A stretch of DNA of 33,292 nt. It comes from UMGS1781 sp045650705 (GTDB lineage: Bacteria; Bacillota; Clostridia; TANB77; CAG-508). Shown here piece by piece: positions 14,783 through 23,696 of this stretch (position 1 is its first letter; every line of letters begins with the position of its first letter). The stretch is from the NCBI GenBank assembly GCA_045650705.1, contig JAZRRK010000036.1:1-33292 (forward strand), in the 5' to 3' direction. The notes under the pieces are model-generated. The model saw nothing but the letters and a program-made list of their open reading frames with translations, made no database searches and was not told where the DNA came from. A program made the translations under genes and the position numbers.

Positions 14783-15814
14783 ATGAAATCAAAATACATA
14801 GATTTTAAAAAAGAACAAAATTTAGAAGAATTAAAAGCTCCAGCAGAAGCTATAAAACAAGGAAAACTAGTATTATTTCCAACAGAAACAGTATATGGGA
14901 TAGGTGCTAATGCTCTAAATGTAGAAGCGGTTGAAAAAATTTATAAAGCTAAAGGAAGAGCAAGCGATAATCCATTAATAGCACATATTGCAAATATAGA
15001 TATGCTACAGGAATTAGTAGTAGAAGTAGGAGAAATAGAGAAAAAATTAATAGAAAAATTTTGGCCAGGACCACTAACAATAGTATTTGAGAAAAATCCA
15101 ATTGTTCCAGATATTATAACAGGAGGCTTGGATACTGTTGCAATAAGAATGCCTAGTAATACTATAGCAAGAAAATTAATTGAATATTCAAATTGCCCAA
15201 TAGCAGCACCAAGTGCAAATATATCAGGAAAGCCAAGTGGAACAATAGTTGAAGATATTATAGAAGAGCTAGATGGTAAAGTTGAATATATAATTGATGG
15301 AGGCAAAGTTGATATAGGAGTAGAATCAACAGTTGTAAGAGTAGTAGATGGTGTAGTACATATATTAAGACCAGGAAAGATTACAGTAGAAAATATTGAA
15401 AATATGGGGATACCTGTTTATATTGAAAAACAAATTTTAGGAGAATATAAAGAAGGCGAAAAAGTAATGTCTCCAGGAATAAAATATAAGCATTATGCTC
15501 CAAGTACAAAATGTATATTAGTATATAGTGAAAACAACCAAAACATGGTAGAAAAAATTCAAGAATTATCAAAAGAAAAAGAAGTAGTTATATTATGCAA
15601 AAAACAAAATATAGAGAAATATAATGTTAAAAACAAATTAAACATGGGAGAAAGTTTAGAAGAAATAAGCCAAAATATATTTACACTTTTAAGAAAAGCA
15701 GATAAATATAATGCGGAGTTAATACTAATTGAAGGCGTAGAAAAAACAGGTTTAGGATTAGCAATAATGAACAGACTAATACGTGCATCTGCACATGAAT
15801 GTATAGAAAAATAA
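14783..15814 (+). CDS. tsaC: L-threonylcarbamoyladenylate synthase (Sua5/YwlC type)
   Basis: Makes threonylcarbamoyl-AMP from threonine, bicarbonate and ATP, the first step of t6A37 modification of ANN-decoding tRNAs. 343 residues, the long Sua5 form. YrdC domain about 20-210: GKLVLFPTETVYGIGANAL, KGRASDNPLIAHI, KFWPGPLTIV, VAIRMPSN, PIAAPSANISGKPSGT and GVESTVV. The linker MSPGIKYKHYAPS and a C-terminal Sua5 domain follow. The ATG has a weak AAAGGA upstream. It ends 23 bases before the toxin-locus -35 box; no terminator is evident between them. Confidence 0.95.
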   Translation: MKSKYIDFKKEQNLEELKAPAEAIKQGKLVLFPTETVYGIGANALNVEAVEKIYKAKGRASDNPLIAHIANIDMLQELVVEVGEIEKKLIEKFWPGPLTIVFEKNPIVPDIITGGLDTVAIRMPSNTIARKLIEYSNCPIAAPSANISGKPSGTIVEDIIEELDGKVEYIIDGGKVDIGVESTVVRVVDGVVHILRPGKITVENIENMGIPVYIEKQILGEYKEGEKVMSPGIKYKHYAPSTKCILVYSENNQNMVEKIQELSKEKEVVILCKKQNIEKYNVKNKLNMGESLEEISQNIFTLLRKADKYNAELILIEGVEKTGLGLAIMNRLIRASAHECIEK

Positions 15815-15836
15815 AACAAAAGTTTGCCAATACATA

Positions 15837-15865
15837 TTGACAAACTATGCACAGTAATATATAAT
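15837..15865 (+). promoter_or_regulatory. Consensus promoter of the toxin mRNA
   Basis: TTGACA (15837-15842), 17 bases, TATAAT (15860-15865): a perfect sigmaA match, rare in this window. Start expected near 15872, giving a leader of about 65 bases. Confidence 0.85.
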
Positions 15866-15888
15866 ATCAAAAGAAGTAAGGATGTTAG

Positions 15889-16113
15889 AAATGTGGTTGC
15901 CACTAAAGCTTACATAGAAAGCGAGGTGGTGCAAAATGTTAGAAAAAATGCTATTACAGTTATTTATTTTATCACTTCTTATAAATGTATTTTTTGCTAT
16001 CGTCATAATTATATTACTTATAGTTATTACTATAAATGCATATAAAAAATATCACATCTCTATAAAAGCCGATTAGAGATGTGACTTAATTTTTACAACC
16101 GGCAACCACATTT
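15889..16113 (+). promoter_or_regulatory. 13-bp complementarity between toxin mRNA leader and trailer
   Basis: AAATGTGGTTGCC (15889-15901, leader) is exactly complementary to GGCAACCACATTT (16101-16113, after the gene). The mRNA could fold end to end. The antisense RNA necessarily carries the leader 13-mer too, so leader and antisense would compete for the same trailer. Confidence 0.65.
15936..16076 (+). CDS. Small hydrophobic peptide, probable type I toxin
   Basis: A 46-residue peptide starting MLEKMLLQLF, with one long transmembrane helix (about residues 5-34) and a basic/polar tail ending K-A-D. GAGGTGGT lies about seven bases before the ATG. The context decides the call: a perfect consensus promoter upstream, and a minus-strand RNA with its own consensus promoter and terminator covering the last third of the gene. 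This is the layout of TxpA/RatA- and BsrG/SR4-type modules, where the antisense RNA overlaps the toxin mRNA 3' end. I do not recognise the peptide sequence as a named family. A longer frame across the same DNA (15824-16045) has no ribosome binding site and is rejected. Confidence 0.78.
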   Translation: MLEKMLLQLFILSLLINVFFAIVIIILLIVITINAYKKYHISIKAD

Positions 16114-16130
16114 TGTGGCTCCTTATTTCT
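16044..16130 (-). ncRNA. Predicted antisense antitoxin RNA
   Basis: From the promoter at 16137-16165 transcription should start near 16130 and end at the hairpin CACATCTCT/AGAGATGTG followed, on this strand, by GATATTTTTT (T-run opposite 16044-16049). Length about 87 nt. It is fully complementary to the last ~33 bases of the toxin gene and its trailer. An internal hairpin GCCACA-AAA-TGTGGT could start pairing. The expected role is to block or destabilise the toxin mRNA, probably through RNase III. Ends are estimates. Confidence 0.75.
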
Positions 16131-16136
16131 AAAATT

Positions 16137-16165
16137 ATTATAATACATAATTTTCAAAAAGTCAA
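16137..16165 (-). promoter_or_regulatory. Promoter of the antisense RNA
   Basis: On the minus strand TTGACT (16165-16160), 17 bases, TATAAT (16142-16137). Near-perfect consensus, pointing toward the toxin gene. Confidence 0.82.
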
Positions 16166-16193
16166 TATACAAAGGTAAAAAAAGGAGAGCAAA

Positions 16194-18413
16194 TTGGAAA
16201 TAAAGGGACAGATAACTGAAATAATTTATCAAAATGAAATAAATGGGTACATGGTTGCAGAATTTAAAATGGAAGAAGAAGAAACAATAGTAGTAGGTTG
16301 TATGCCTTTTATAAACAATGGAGACAGTTTAAAACTAACAGGAAAGTTTGTAAATCATCAGGAATATGGAAGACAATTTAAAGTAGAAACCTTTGAAAAA
16401 ACAATGCCTGAGACAATAGAAGCATTAGAAAGATATTTATCAGGAGGAATAATTACAGGAGTTGGTCCTGCAACAGCAAAAAAAATAATAGATAAATTTG
16501 GAGAAGAAACATTATATGTATTAAGATTTGAACCAAGTAAACTTGCAGAGGTAAGAGGAATAACAGAAGAGAAAGCTGTAAAGATAACAAATGAATTCTC
16601 AGAAAAATGGGATCTTTGGGAGATAGTAGGATTCTTAGAAAAGTTTGGAATATCTGCACAAAATAGTAAGAAAGTATATGATGCATTTGGAAAAGATGCA
16701 ATACAAGAAATAGAAAAAAATCCATATGCACTTTTAGATATAACATATGGTGTAGATTTTAAAAAAATAGATAAAATGGCTCTTGAGATAGGAATATCTA
16801 ATAATAATGAGAACAGAATAGAAAGTGCTATTAGATACAGCTTAGCATTAGCAGGAAACAACGGAAATACATGTGTAGAAAAGCAAAACTTAATAACATA
16901 TGTAAAAGAATTATTAGATTCAGATATTGAAGATATAGAAAATAGCATAATAAATTTAAAAGCAAGAGAAAAGATTAAAGTAGAAGATTTAGAAGGGATA
17001 GAATGGGTTTATTTAGATACATTTTATATATGTGAAAAAAATATTTCAGAAAAATTATTAGCCCTAAAGCAATATGATAATATAAAGAAAATTAAAAATT
17101 TTGATAAAAAATTCAAACAAAGAGAAAAAGAAATTGAAATAATTTTATCAGAAAAGCAAAAAGAAGCTATAAAATTTGTAAATGATAATAATGTCTGTGT
17201 TATTACGGGAGGACCAGGTACAGGGAAAACCACAATAATAAAATTCATAATAGACTTATATAAACAAGAAGGTAAAAGAACTGTTCTATGTGCACCTACA
17301 GGAAGAGCTGCGAAAAGAATGAGTGAAGCGACAGGGGAGGAAGCTACAACAATACATCGTTTACTATGTTTAGGTAAAATGGAAGAAAATTTAGATATAG
17401 AGAAGTTAGATTATCAAATACCACCAATAGATGCAGATATAATAATAATTGATGAAATGTCAATGGTAGATGTATTTGTTATGAATTATATATTAAAAGG
17501 GATATATTTAGGAACAAAATTAGTTTTAGTTGGCGATGTAAACCAATTACCATCAGTAGGACCAGGAAACATATTAAAAGATATAATAAATTCAGATGTA
17601 ATAGAAAAAGTAGAATTAAACCAAATATTTAGACAAGCTGCTAAAAGTCAGATAATAACAAATGCACATAAAGTAAATAATGGAGAAAACTTTATACATA
17701 TATCAAAAGAAGATAAAGAAGAAAAAATGCAAGACTTTTTCTATATAAATGAGTCATCAATAGAAAAAATGCAGGAAGATGTAATATCATTATGTTCAGG
17801 GAGATTAAAAAAATTTGGAAACTATGATTTCTTTAAAGATATTCAAGTATTAACACCAACTAAAAAGGGAAAGTTAGGAACAAAGGAGCTAAATAAAGAA
17901 TTACAATATGCTCTAAATTCAAATAAAAAAATAGAGAAAAAGCATGGAGAAAGAACTTTTTTAATAGGCGATAGAGTAATGCAAGTAAAGAACAATTACG
18001 ACATATACTGGGAAAAGGCTGGCAAGGAAAATGGCACAGGAATATTTAATGGTGAGTTAGGGATTATAACAAAAATCGATGATGAAACAAGACAAATAGA
18101 AATAGAATTTGATGATGAAAAAAAAGCATGGTATGAATATAATGAACTTGAACAAATAGAACATAGTTATAGTATAACCATACATAAATCACAGGGAAGT
18201 GAATTTGATGTAGTAATAATGTGCATACCACCAACATCTCCAATGCTACTAACAAGGAACTTACTATATACAGGTATAACAAGAGCAAAGAAACTACTAA
18301 TAGTACTAGGAACAAATAAGACAATAGAATATATGATTCAAAATACAGAAACCAAAAAGAGAAATACAGGATTAGAATATAAATTAATAAAATACCAAGA
18401 AAGGGATAATTAG
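16194..18413 (+). CDS. recD2: RecD2-like ATP-dependent DNA helicase
   Basis: A superfamily 1B 5'-3' helicase of organisms lacking RecBCD; involved in DNA repair and replication-fork handling. 739 residues, standard for RecD2. N-terminal OB-like region, then helix-hairpin-helix repeats (GGIITGVGPATAKKII; TYGVDFKKIDKMA), Walker A GGPGTGKTT (about 338), IIIDEMSMVD (about 419), GDVNQLPSVGPGNIL, and the C-terminal SITIHKSQGSEFDVVI and YTGITRAKK motifs. TTG start at 16194 after AAAGGAGAG. The stop is directly followed by the recG ATG. Confidence 0.94.
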   Translation: MEIKGQITEIIYQNEINGYMVAEFKMEEEETIVVGCMPFINNGDSLKLTGKFVNHQEYGRQFKVETFEKTMPETIEALERYLSGGIITGVGPATAKKIIDKFGEETLYVLRFEPSKLAEVRGITEEKAVKITNEFSEKWDLWEIVGFLEKFGISAQNSKKVYDAFGKDAIQEIEKNPYALLDITYGVDFKKIDKMALEIGISNNNENRIESAIRYSLALAGNNGNTCVEKQNLITYVKELLDSDIEDIENSIINLKAREKIKVEDLEGIEWVYLDTFYICEKNISEKLLALKQYDNIKKIKNFDKKFKQREKEIEIILSEKQKEAIKFVNDNNVCVITGGPGTGKTTIIKFIIDLYKQEGKRTVLCAPTGRAAKRMSEATGEEATTIHRLLCLGKMEENLDIEKLDYQIPPIDADIIIIDEMSMVDVFVMNYILKGIYLGTKLVLVGDVNQLPSVGPGNILKDIINSDVIEKVELNQIFRQAAKSQIITNAHKVNNGENFIHISKEDKEEKMQDFFYINESSIEKMQEDVISLCSGRLKKFGNYDFFKDIQVLTPTKKGKLGTKELNKELQYALNSNKKIEKKHGERTFLIGDRVMQVKNNYDIYWEKAGKENGTGIFNGELGIITKIDDETRQIEIEFDDEKKAWYEYNELEQIEHSYSITIHKSQGSEFDVVIMCIPPTSPMLLTRNLLYTGITRAKKLLIVLGTNKTIEYMIQNTETKKRNTGLEYKLIKYQERDN

Positions 18414-20462
18414 ATGGTAGATTTATCAAAAGATGCAAAATACATAAATGGTGTTGGACCGAATAGAGTAAAACAACTTAATAAGCTAGGGATATACACA
18501 TTAGAAGATATTATAACATATTTTCCAAGAGCACATGAAGATAGAGGCAAACCTAAAAATATTGCAGATTTAGTAGATGGAGAAGAAGTATTAATTAAAG
18601 CTAAATGTGTTTCAAGAATTTCAGAGATAAGAATTAGAAAAAATATGACATTATATAAACTTATTGTTAGAGATGATACAGCTACTTGTTCAATTACATG
18701 GTTTAATGCATTTTATTTAAAAAACAGATTTAAAGTAGGAGAAACTTATCAATTTTTCGGAAAAGTTAAAAGAAGGATAAATCAAATAGAAATATCAAAT
18801 CCAATATTTGATGATGAAAATAAAAATAAAAAAACAGGTAAAATAATACCAATATATCCAAGTATATATGAACTTTCACAAAATGTGTTAAGAAAAGTTA
18901 TAGAACAAGGTTTAAGTGAAATAAATGGGAATCTTCCAGAAACTTTACCAGATTATTTAATAAAAGAATACAAATTATTAGATATAAATACAGCAATACA
19001 GCAAATACATTTTCCAGAAAATTTTAATAGCTATAATAAGGCGAGAGAAAGATTAGTGTTTGAAGAATTATTAATAATGCAATTAGCATTATTAAGCTTA
19101 AAAGATAATTGCAATAAGGAGATTAAGGGCATAGAATTTAATAAAGATGTAAAAATGTATGATATTATAAAGGCCTTACCATTTAAACTTACAAAAGCTC
19201 AAATAAGGGTATTAGAAGAAATTGATAATGATATGGAAAGCAATAAAAGTATGAATAGGTTACTACAAGGAGATGTAGGAAGCGGAAAAACAGCAGTAGC
19301 AATGTGTGCAACATATAAAGCTGTAAAAAGTAATTATCAAGTAGCAGTAATGGTTCCAACAGCAATACTAGCAAGACAACACTATGATAGTTTTAGGAAT
19401 TTGTTAGAACAATTTAATATAAAATGTGAATTACTGGTAAGTGGAACTACAAAAAAACAAAAAGAACAAATATTAGAACAATTAAAACAAGGAAAAATAG
19501 ATGTAATAATAGGAACACATGCATTATTACAAGAAAATGTTGAATTTAATAATTTAGGATTAGTTGTTACAGATGAGCAACATAGATTTGGAGTAAGACA
19601 AAGAAGTATAATAAACAGTAAAGGAAAAAATCCAGACATATTAGTTATGTCTGCCACCCCAATTCCAAGAACATTAGCATTAATATTATATGGTGACTTA
19701 GACATATCTATAATAGATGAATTACCTCCAAACAGGCAGAAAATAGATACTTTTGCTGTAACAGCCTCTAAGGAAGAAAGAGTTAATAATTTTATAAAAT
19801 CTCAAATAGATGAAGGAAGACAAGCATATATAGTATGTCCATTAGTAGAAGAGTCTGAAGAAATAAATGCGAAATCTGTAATGGAAATAGCAGAAAAATA
19901 TAAAAATGAAGTTTTTAAAGAATATAAAGTGGAATATATTCATGGCAAAATGAATAAAAAAGAAAAAGATAGAATAATGGAAGAATTTAAAAATGGACAA
20001 ATAGATATTTTAATATCAACAACAGTTATAGAAGTAGGAGTCGATGTTCCAAACAGTACAATAATGGTAATAGAAAATTCAGAACGATTTGGTTTAGCAA
20101 CATTACACCAACTAAGAGGAAGAGTAGGAAGAGGAAAATATAAATCATACTGCATATTAAAGTATAAAGGAAGCGGAGAAAATGTACGAGAGAGAATGAA
20201 AATAATGATAGAAACAAATGATGGATTTAAAATATCAGAAAAAGACTTAGAATTGCGTGGCTCAGGAGAATTTTTTGGAACGAAACAGCATGGAATACCA
20301 GAATTTAAAATAGCAAACTTGTTCCAAGATGTAGAAACTTTAAAAAATGTTCAGAGCCTAGCAATATCTATAATTGAAAAAGATAGAACATTAGAAAAAC
20401 AAGAAAACAAATTGCTAAAACAAAGTATAGAAACAAAATTTAAAGAAAAAATAGAAATGTAG
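18414..20462 (+). CDS. recG: ATP-dependent DNA helicase RecG
   Basis: Remodels stalled replication forks and branched DNA. 682 residues, full length. The wedge (OB) domain is at about 60-160; helicase motifs follow: LLQGDVGSGKTAVA (Walker A, about 286), DEQHRFGVRQR (DExH, about 387), MSATPIPRTLAL, STTVIEVGVDVPN, and HQLRGRVGRG with the C-terminal RecG-type region SEKDLELRGSGEFFGTKQ. The ATG starts on the base after the recD2 stop, implying translational coupling. The terminator stem begins in its stop codon. Confidence 0.96.
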   Translation: MVDLSKDAKYINGVGPNRVKQLNKLGIYTLEDIITYFPRAHEDRGKPKNIADLVDGEEVLIKAKCVSRISEIRIRKNMTLYKLIVRDDTATCSITWFNAFYLKNRFKVGETYQFFGKVKRRINQIEISNPIFDDENKNKKTGKIIPIYPSIYELSQNVLRKVIEQGLSEINGNLPETLPDYLIKEYKLLDINTAIQQIHFPENFNSYNKARERLVFEELLIMQLALLSLKDNCNKEIKGIEFNKDVKMYDIIKALPFKLTKAQIRVLEEIDNDMESNKSMNRLLQGDVGSGKTAVAMCATYKAVKSNYQVAVMVPTAILARQHYDSFRNLLEQFNIKCELLVSGTTKKQKEQILEQLKQGKIDVIIGTHALLQENVEFNNLGLVVTDEQHRFGVRQRSIINSKGKNPDILVMSATPIPRTLALILYGDLDISIIDELPPNRQKIDTFAVTASKEERVNNFIKSQIDEGRQAYIVCPLVEESEEINAKSVMEIAEKYKNEVFKEYKVEYIHGKMNKKEKDRIMEEFKNGQIDILISTTVIEVGVDVPNSTIMVIENSERFGLATLHQLRGRVGRGKYKSYCILKYKGSGENVRERMKIMIETNDGFKISEKDLELRGSGEFFGTKQHGIPEFKIANLFQDVETLKNVQSLAISIIEKDRTLEKQENKLLKQSIETKFKEKIEM

Positions 20463-20497
20463 AACTGTAATATTACAAAAATATTACAGTTCTTTTA
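20461..20497 (+). terminator. Terminator of recD2-recG
   Basis: A perfect 14-bp stem (AGAACTGTAATATT with its complement), loop ACAAA, then TTTT. It overlaps the recG stop codon. Confidence 0.87.
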
Positions 20498-20523
20498 CAT
20501 TTTAATGACATTAGCTAAAATCA

Positions 20524-20552
20524 TTGAAAAAACAAAGAATAAAATGTAAAAT
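20524..20552 (+). promoter_or_regulatory. Promoter of the Cys/His-rich repeat protein
   Basis: TTGAAA (20524-20529), 17 bases, TAAAAT (20547-20552), some 30 bases before the AAAGGAG site of the gene. Confidence 0.6.
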
Positions 20553-20593
20553 AAACTATATAAGTGTAATTTAAAAAATAAAGGAGAATTTTA

Positions 20594-22645
20594 ATGAAGA
20601 AAAAGATATTATTTATATCAGTTATAGTATCAATATTATTAATAGGTATAGCCATTGCAGGAGTGATTTCAAAAAGTAGAGTAATAGCTACAGCAGAATG
20701 TACATGCACAAATAGAAGTGGAGGATCTTCAGAAGGAGTATGGGAACCAGTTAATAGTGATGGTCCAGCTTCTCATCATCAAGAAAAAATGAGATGTGAT
20801 GATTGTGGCAAGTATTATTATAATGAACCAGAAGATCATGATTGGAGTGGCGATGCATTTCCAGCATCAGAAACAGGATATCATAATGTTCAGTGTTTAA
20901 AATGTTCTACTACAAATCTAAATGTACCTTGTGAGTATACAAAGGATCCGGCAGAGTATGATACAGAACAACATATTATATATTGTATATGTGGACAATA
21001 TGTTTTAAAAACTTGTACTTGGGAAGTAGGAGAAGGAAATCAAGTTTATCACAATTTAGAATGTGAGTGTGGAAATACAAGTCAAGGAAGTCACAACTGG
21101 AGTAACGGAGTTTGTGTAGATACTTCTACTGACAAAGGTTGTGGTTATGTGTGCCAACACGAGGAAAAAACTGTTACTGAAACAATAACAGAAGCAACTT
21201 GTGTATCTGGTGGAACTGTATATGAGGAATGTGATTATTGTGATTTAGGAGGACCTAAAGATACAGAAGTAGATCCTGACAATCATATAAAATGGAGTCC
21301 AGCAACATGTATGCAACCAGAAACATGTGAATGTGGAGCAAAAAGAGGAACAACAGAAGCACATAGTATTGGATACTGTGGAGATAACCAGGATAATGAA
21401 ACTCATACTAATTACTGTACAAATTCTGGATGTGGATATTCTGAACCAGAAGATCATTATAATAATGATGGAGACAATTTATGTGATGCTTGTGATTATG
21501 TAATGAGCAATGGAACAACACATGACTGTGTTCCAAAAGACACATACGAATCAGATGAAAATCAGCACTGGAAAGTATGTAAAGAATGTGGAGAAAAAAT
21601 AGGAACAGTAGAAAAACACTACATATCAGGAGGACAAGGAATAGATAATAATAATGGAACACATACAGGAAAATGTAAAGTATGTGAGGCAGATTATACA
21701 GAAGCTCATACAGATGAAGATAGTAATAATGAATGTGATATATGTAACTATCAAATGAGCGGTGGGACAAAACCAGGTTGTGAACATACAAATACAACAT
21801 GGGGAAGAACAGAAACAGAGCATTGGGAAGTATGTGTAGCTTGTGGAGAAGAAATACCGGAAACAAGAAAAACACATAGCTATACAGATGGAAAATGCGA
21901 ATGTGGAAGATTAGAAAATGCAAATACATGTAAACATACAAATCCAGTATGGGATAGAAACCAAGCAAAACACTGGAAAGTATGTGTAGAATGCGGAGAA
22001 AAAATAGAAGGAACAGAAGAAAGCCATAGTTATGCAAATGGAAAATGCGAATGTGGAAGAATGCAAAATACAGATACATGTAATCATACAAATGTAACAT
22101 GGGGAAGAAGTGAAACAGAACATTGGAAAGTATGTATAGATTGCGGAAAAGAAGTAACAGGAACAAGAAAAGCACATAGTTATACAAATGGAAAATGCGA
22201 ATGTGGAAAATTACAAAATGCAGATACATGTAAACATACAAATAAAACCTGGGGAAGAACAGCAACAGAACATTGGGAAGTATGTATAGAATGTGGAAAA
22301 GAAATTTCAGGAACAAGAACATCACATAAATACACAAATGGAAAATGTGAATGTGGAAGATTAGAAGATAGCAAAACATGTGAACATAAAAATAAAGAAT
22401 GGAAATCAGATAAAGATGAGCATTGGCAAGTATGCAAAGACTGCGGAGAAGAAATAGAAGGAACAAGAGACAACCATACATATGATGAAGATAAATGTAA
22501 AGATTGCGGAACAGATAAAGACTCATCAACATCAGGTAAAGATATACCAGACACAGGTTCAAAACCAGTTGTTATAGGAATAGTTTCTATAATAGCAATA
22601 ATGGGTATGAGTATAATCGGAATAAAGAAATACAAAGGAATTTAG
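20594..22645 (+). CDS. Wall-anchored Cys/His-rich protein with five 50-residue tandem repeats
   Basis: A 683-residue secreted protein. Signal peptide about 1-34. Residues 36-395 hold irregular CxxC/CxC motifs (CDDCGK, CLKC, CICG, CECG, CDAC, CKVC, CDIC). Residues 396-640 are five in-register units of 50 residues, each C-x-H-(T/K)-N-(3-4)-W ... EHW-x-VC-x-x-CG-(K/E)-E ... H-(S/K/T)-Y ... GKCECG. The cysteine and histidine layout suggests metal-bound knuckles rather than disulfides, but that is inference. The C-terminus is I-P-D-T-G (651-655), a hydrophobic helix and a basic KKYKG tail: a sortase signal with Ile for Leu. Own promoter and terminator. Function unknown; a surface or spore-coat role is possible. 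Confidence 0.8.
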   Translation: MKKKILFISVIVSILLIGIAIAGVISKSRVIATAECTCTNRSGGSSEGVWEPVNSDGPASHHQEKMRCDDCGKYYYNEPEDHDWSGDAFPASETGYHNVQCLKCSTTNLNVPCEYTKDPAEYDTEQHIIYCICGQYVLKTCTWEVGEGNQVYHNLECECGNTSQGSHNWSNGVCVDTSTDKGCGYVCQHEEKTVTETITEATCVSGGTVYEECDYCDLGGPKDTEVDPDNHIKWSPATCMQPETCECGAKRGTTEAHSIGYCGDNQDNETHTNYCTNSGCGYSEPEDHYNNDGDNLCDACDYVMSNGTTHDCVPKDTYESDENQHWKVCKECGEKIGTVEKHYISGGQGIDNNNGTHTGKCKVCEADYTEAHTDEDSNNECDICNYQMSGGTKPGCEHTNTTWGRTETEHWEVCVACGEEIPETRKTHSYTDGKCECGRLENANTCKHTNPVWDRNQAKHWKVCVECGEKIEGTEESHSYANGKCECGRMQNTDTCNHTNVTWGRSETEHWKVCIDCGKEVTGTRKAHSYTNGKCECGKLQNADTCKHTNKTWGRTATEHWEVCIECGKEISGTRTSHKYTNGKCECGRLEDSKTCEHKNKEWKSDKDEHWQVCKDCGEEIEGTRDNHTYDEDKCKDCGTDKDSSTSGKDIPDTGSKPVVIGIVSIIAIMGMSIIGIKKYKGI

Positions 22646-22661
22646 AAATATAACTAAATAT

Positions 22662-22699
22662 AAAAAATCCTAAATGTTTAAAAGCATTTAGGATTTTTT
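22662..22699. terminator. Bidirectional-looking terminator
   Basis: AAAAAATCCTAAATG and CATTTAGGATTTTTT pair perfectly (15 bp) around an 8-base loop; the T-run is part of the stem. It ends the repeat-protein transcript. Confidence 0.87.
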
Positions 22700-22748
22700 G
22701 TATAAAATAAAAGAAAACAGAAAAACTAATGCTAAAGGAGAGAGAGTT

Positions 22749-23696
22749 ATGATTAATTTTAATACCGATTTAGCTTTAGAAAGAACAGATATATACAGGA
22801 AAGCTAATAATATAGAAGATAAGATAGATGGAATAGAGACAGAGAATGAAGAAGTAAATGATAATATTAAAGTTTCGAGAGTAAAAATAATAAATGAAGT
22901 AGGGGCAGAGGCAATAGGTAAGCCTAGAGGCAATTATATAACAATAGATATAAGGAAATTAAAAATAGCAGATAATGAAGAAATTCAAAAAGCTTCAGAA
23001 ATCGTAACAAAAGAATTAAAAGTATTAATAGACAAACATATAGATAAAAAAGGAGATATTTTGATATTAGGATTAGGAAACACTTATGTAACACCAGATT
23101 CATTAGGTCCAAAAGTTGTAAAAGATATGGATATAACTAGGCACTTATTAAAATATGCTCCAGAATATATTGATCCTGAAACAAGACCAGTAACTGCAAT
23201 AGCACCAGGAGTTTTAGGAACAACAGGAATAGAAACAGTAGAAATAGTAAAAGGAATTGTTGATAATATTCATCCAAAAATGGTAATAGTTATAGATAGT
23301 CTAGCATCAAAAAGTATAGAAAGAATAAGTAGTACTATACAAATTGCAGATACAGGAATTGTACCAGGTGCAGGTGTAGGAAATGCAAGAAATGAAATAA
23401 GTGAAAATACTTTAAAAATTCCTGTTATAGCAATAGGAGTTCCTATGGTTGTTGAAGCTGCAACTATTGCATCAGATAGTATAGATTTATTTATAGAAAA
23501 ATTACAGCAAGAGGCAAAATCAAATGAATATTTAAACGAACTAAAAAATGTAGACAAATATGAGATGATTAGAGAAGCATTAATACCAAAAGACTACAAC
23601 CTAATAGTAACACCAAAAGAAATAGACGACTTAATAGAAAACATGAAAGATGTAGTAGCAAGAGGAATCAATTTTGCACTTCAGGAAATCAAGTAA
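22749..23696 (+). CDS. gpr: Germination protease GPR
   Basis: An aspartic-type endopeptidase (family A25) that degrades small acid-soluble spore proteins during germination. It is made as a zymogen and self-cleaved in the forespore. 315 residues from the ATG at 22749 (AAAGGAG seven bases before); the frame extends 17 codons upstream into the preceding terminator, which argues against an earlier start. N-terminal FNTDLALERTDIY and an acidic stretch near the propeptide junction are followed by LGLGNTYVTPDSLGPKVV, TAIAPGVLGTTGIET, VIDSLASKSIERI, GIVPGAGVGN and GVPMVVEAAT, all typical. It proves an endospore-forming background. Its 3' end overlaps the converging traX-like gene by 16 bases. Confidence 0.95.
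   Translation: MINFNTDLALERTDIYRKANNIEDKIDGIETENEEVNDNIKVSRVKIINEVGAEAIGKPRGNYITIDIRKLKIADNEEIQKASEIVTKELKVLIDKHIDKKGDILILGLGNTYVTPDSLGPKVVKDMDITRHLLKYAPEYIDPETRPVTAIAPGVLGTTGIETVEIVKGIVDNIHPKMVIVIDSLASKSIERISSTIQIADTGIVPGAGVGNARNEISENTLKIPVIAIGVPMVVEAATIASDSIDLFIEKLQQEAKSNEYLNELKNVDKYEMIREALIPKDYNLIVTPKEIDDLIENMKDVVARGINFALQEIK

Noticed and set aside
14589..14792. A 67-residue minus-strand frame over element C
   Set aside because: No ribosome site; the region is explained by nested stems; it would also run into the start of tsaC.
15824..16045. A 73-residue plus-strand frame across the toxin region
   Set aside because: It starts upstream of the promoter, has no ribosome binding site and is in another frame than the peptide with GAGGTGGT and a membrane helix.
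21408..22562. A 384-residue minus-strand reading frame opposite the Cys/His repeat protein
   Set aside because: It mirrors the 150-base tandem repeats, has no start context and is a hydrophobic low-complexity shadow of the plus-strand gene. The same applies to the many minus-strand frames within the adhesin.
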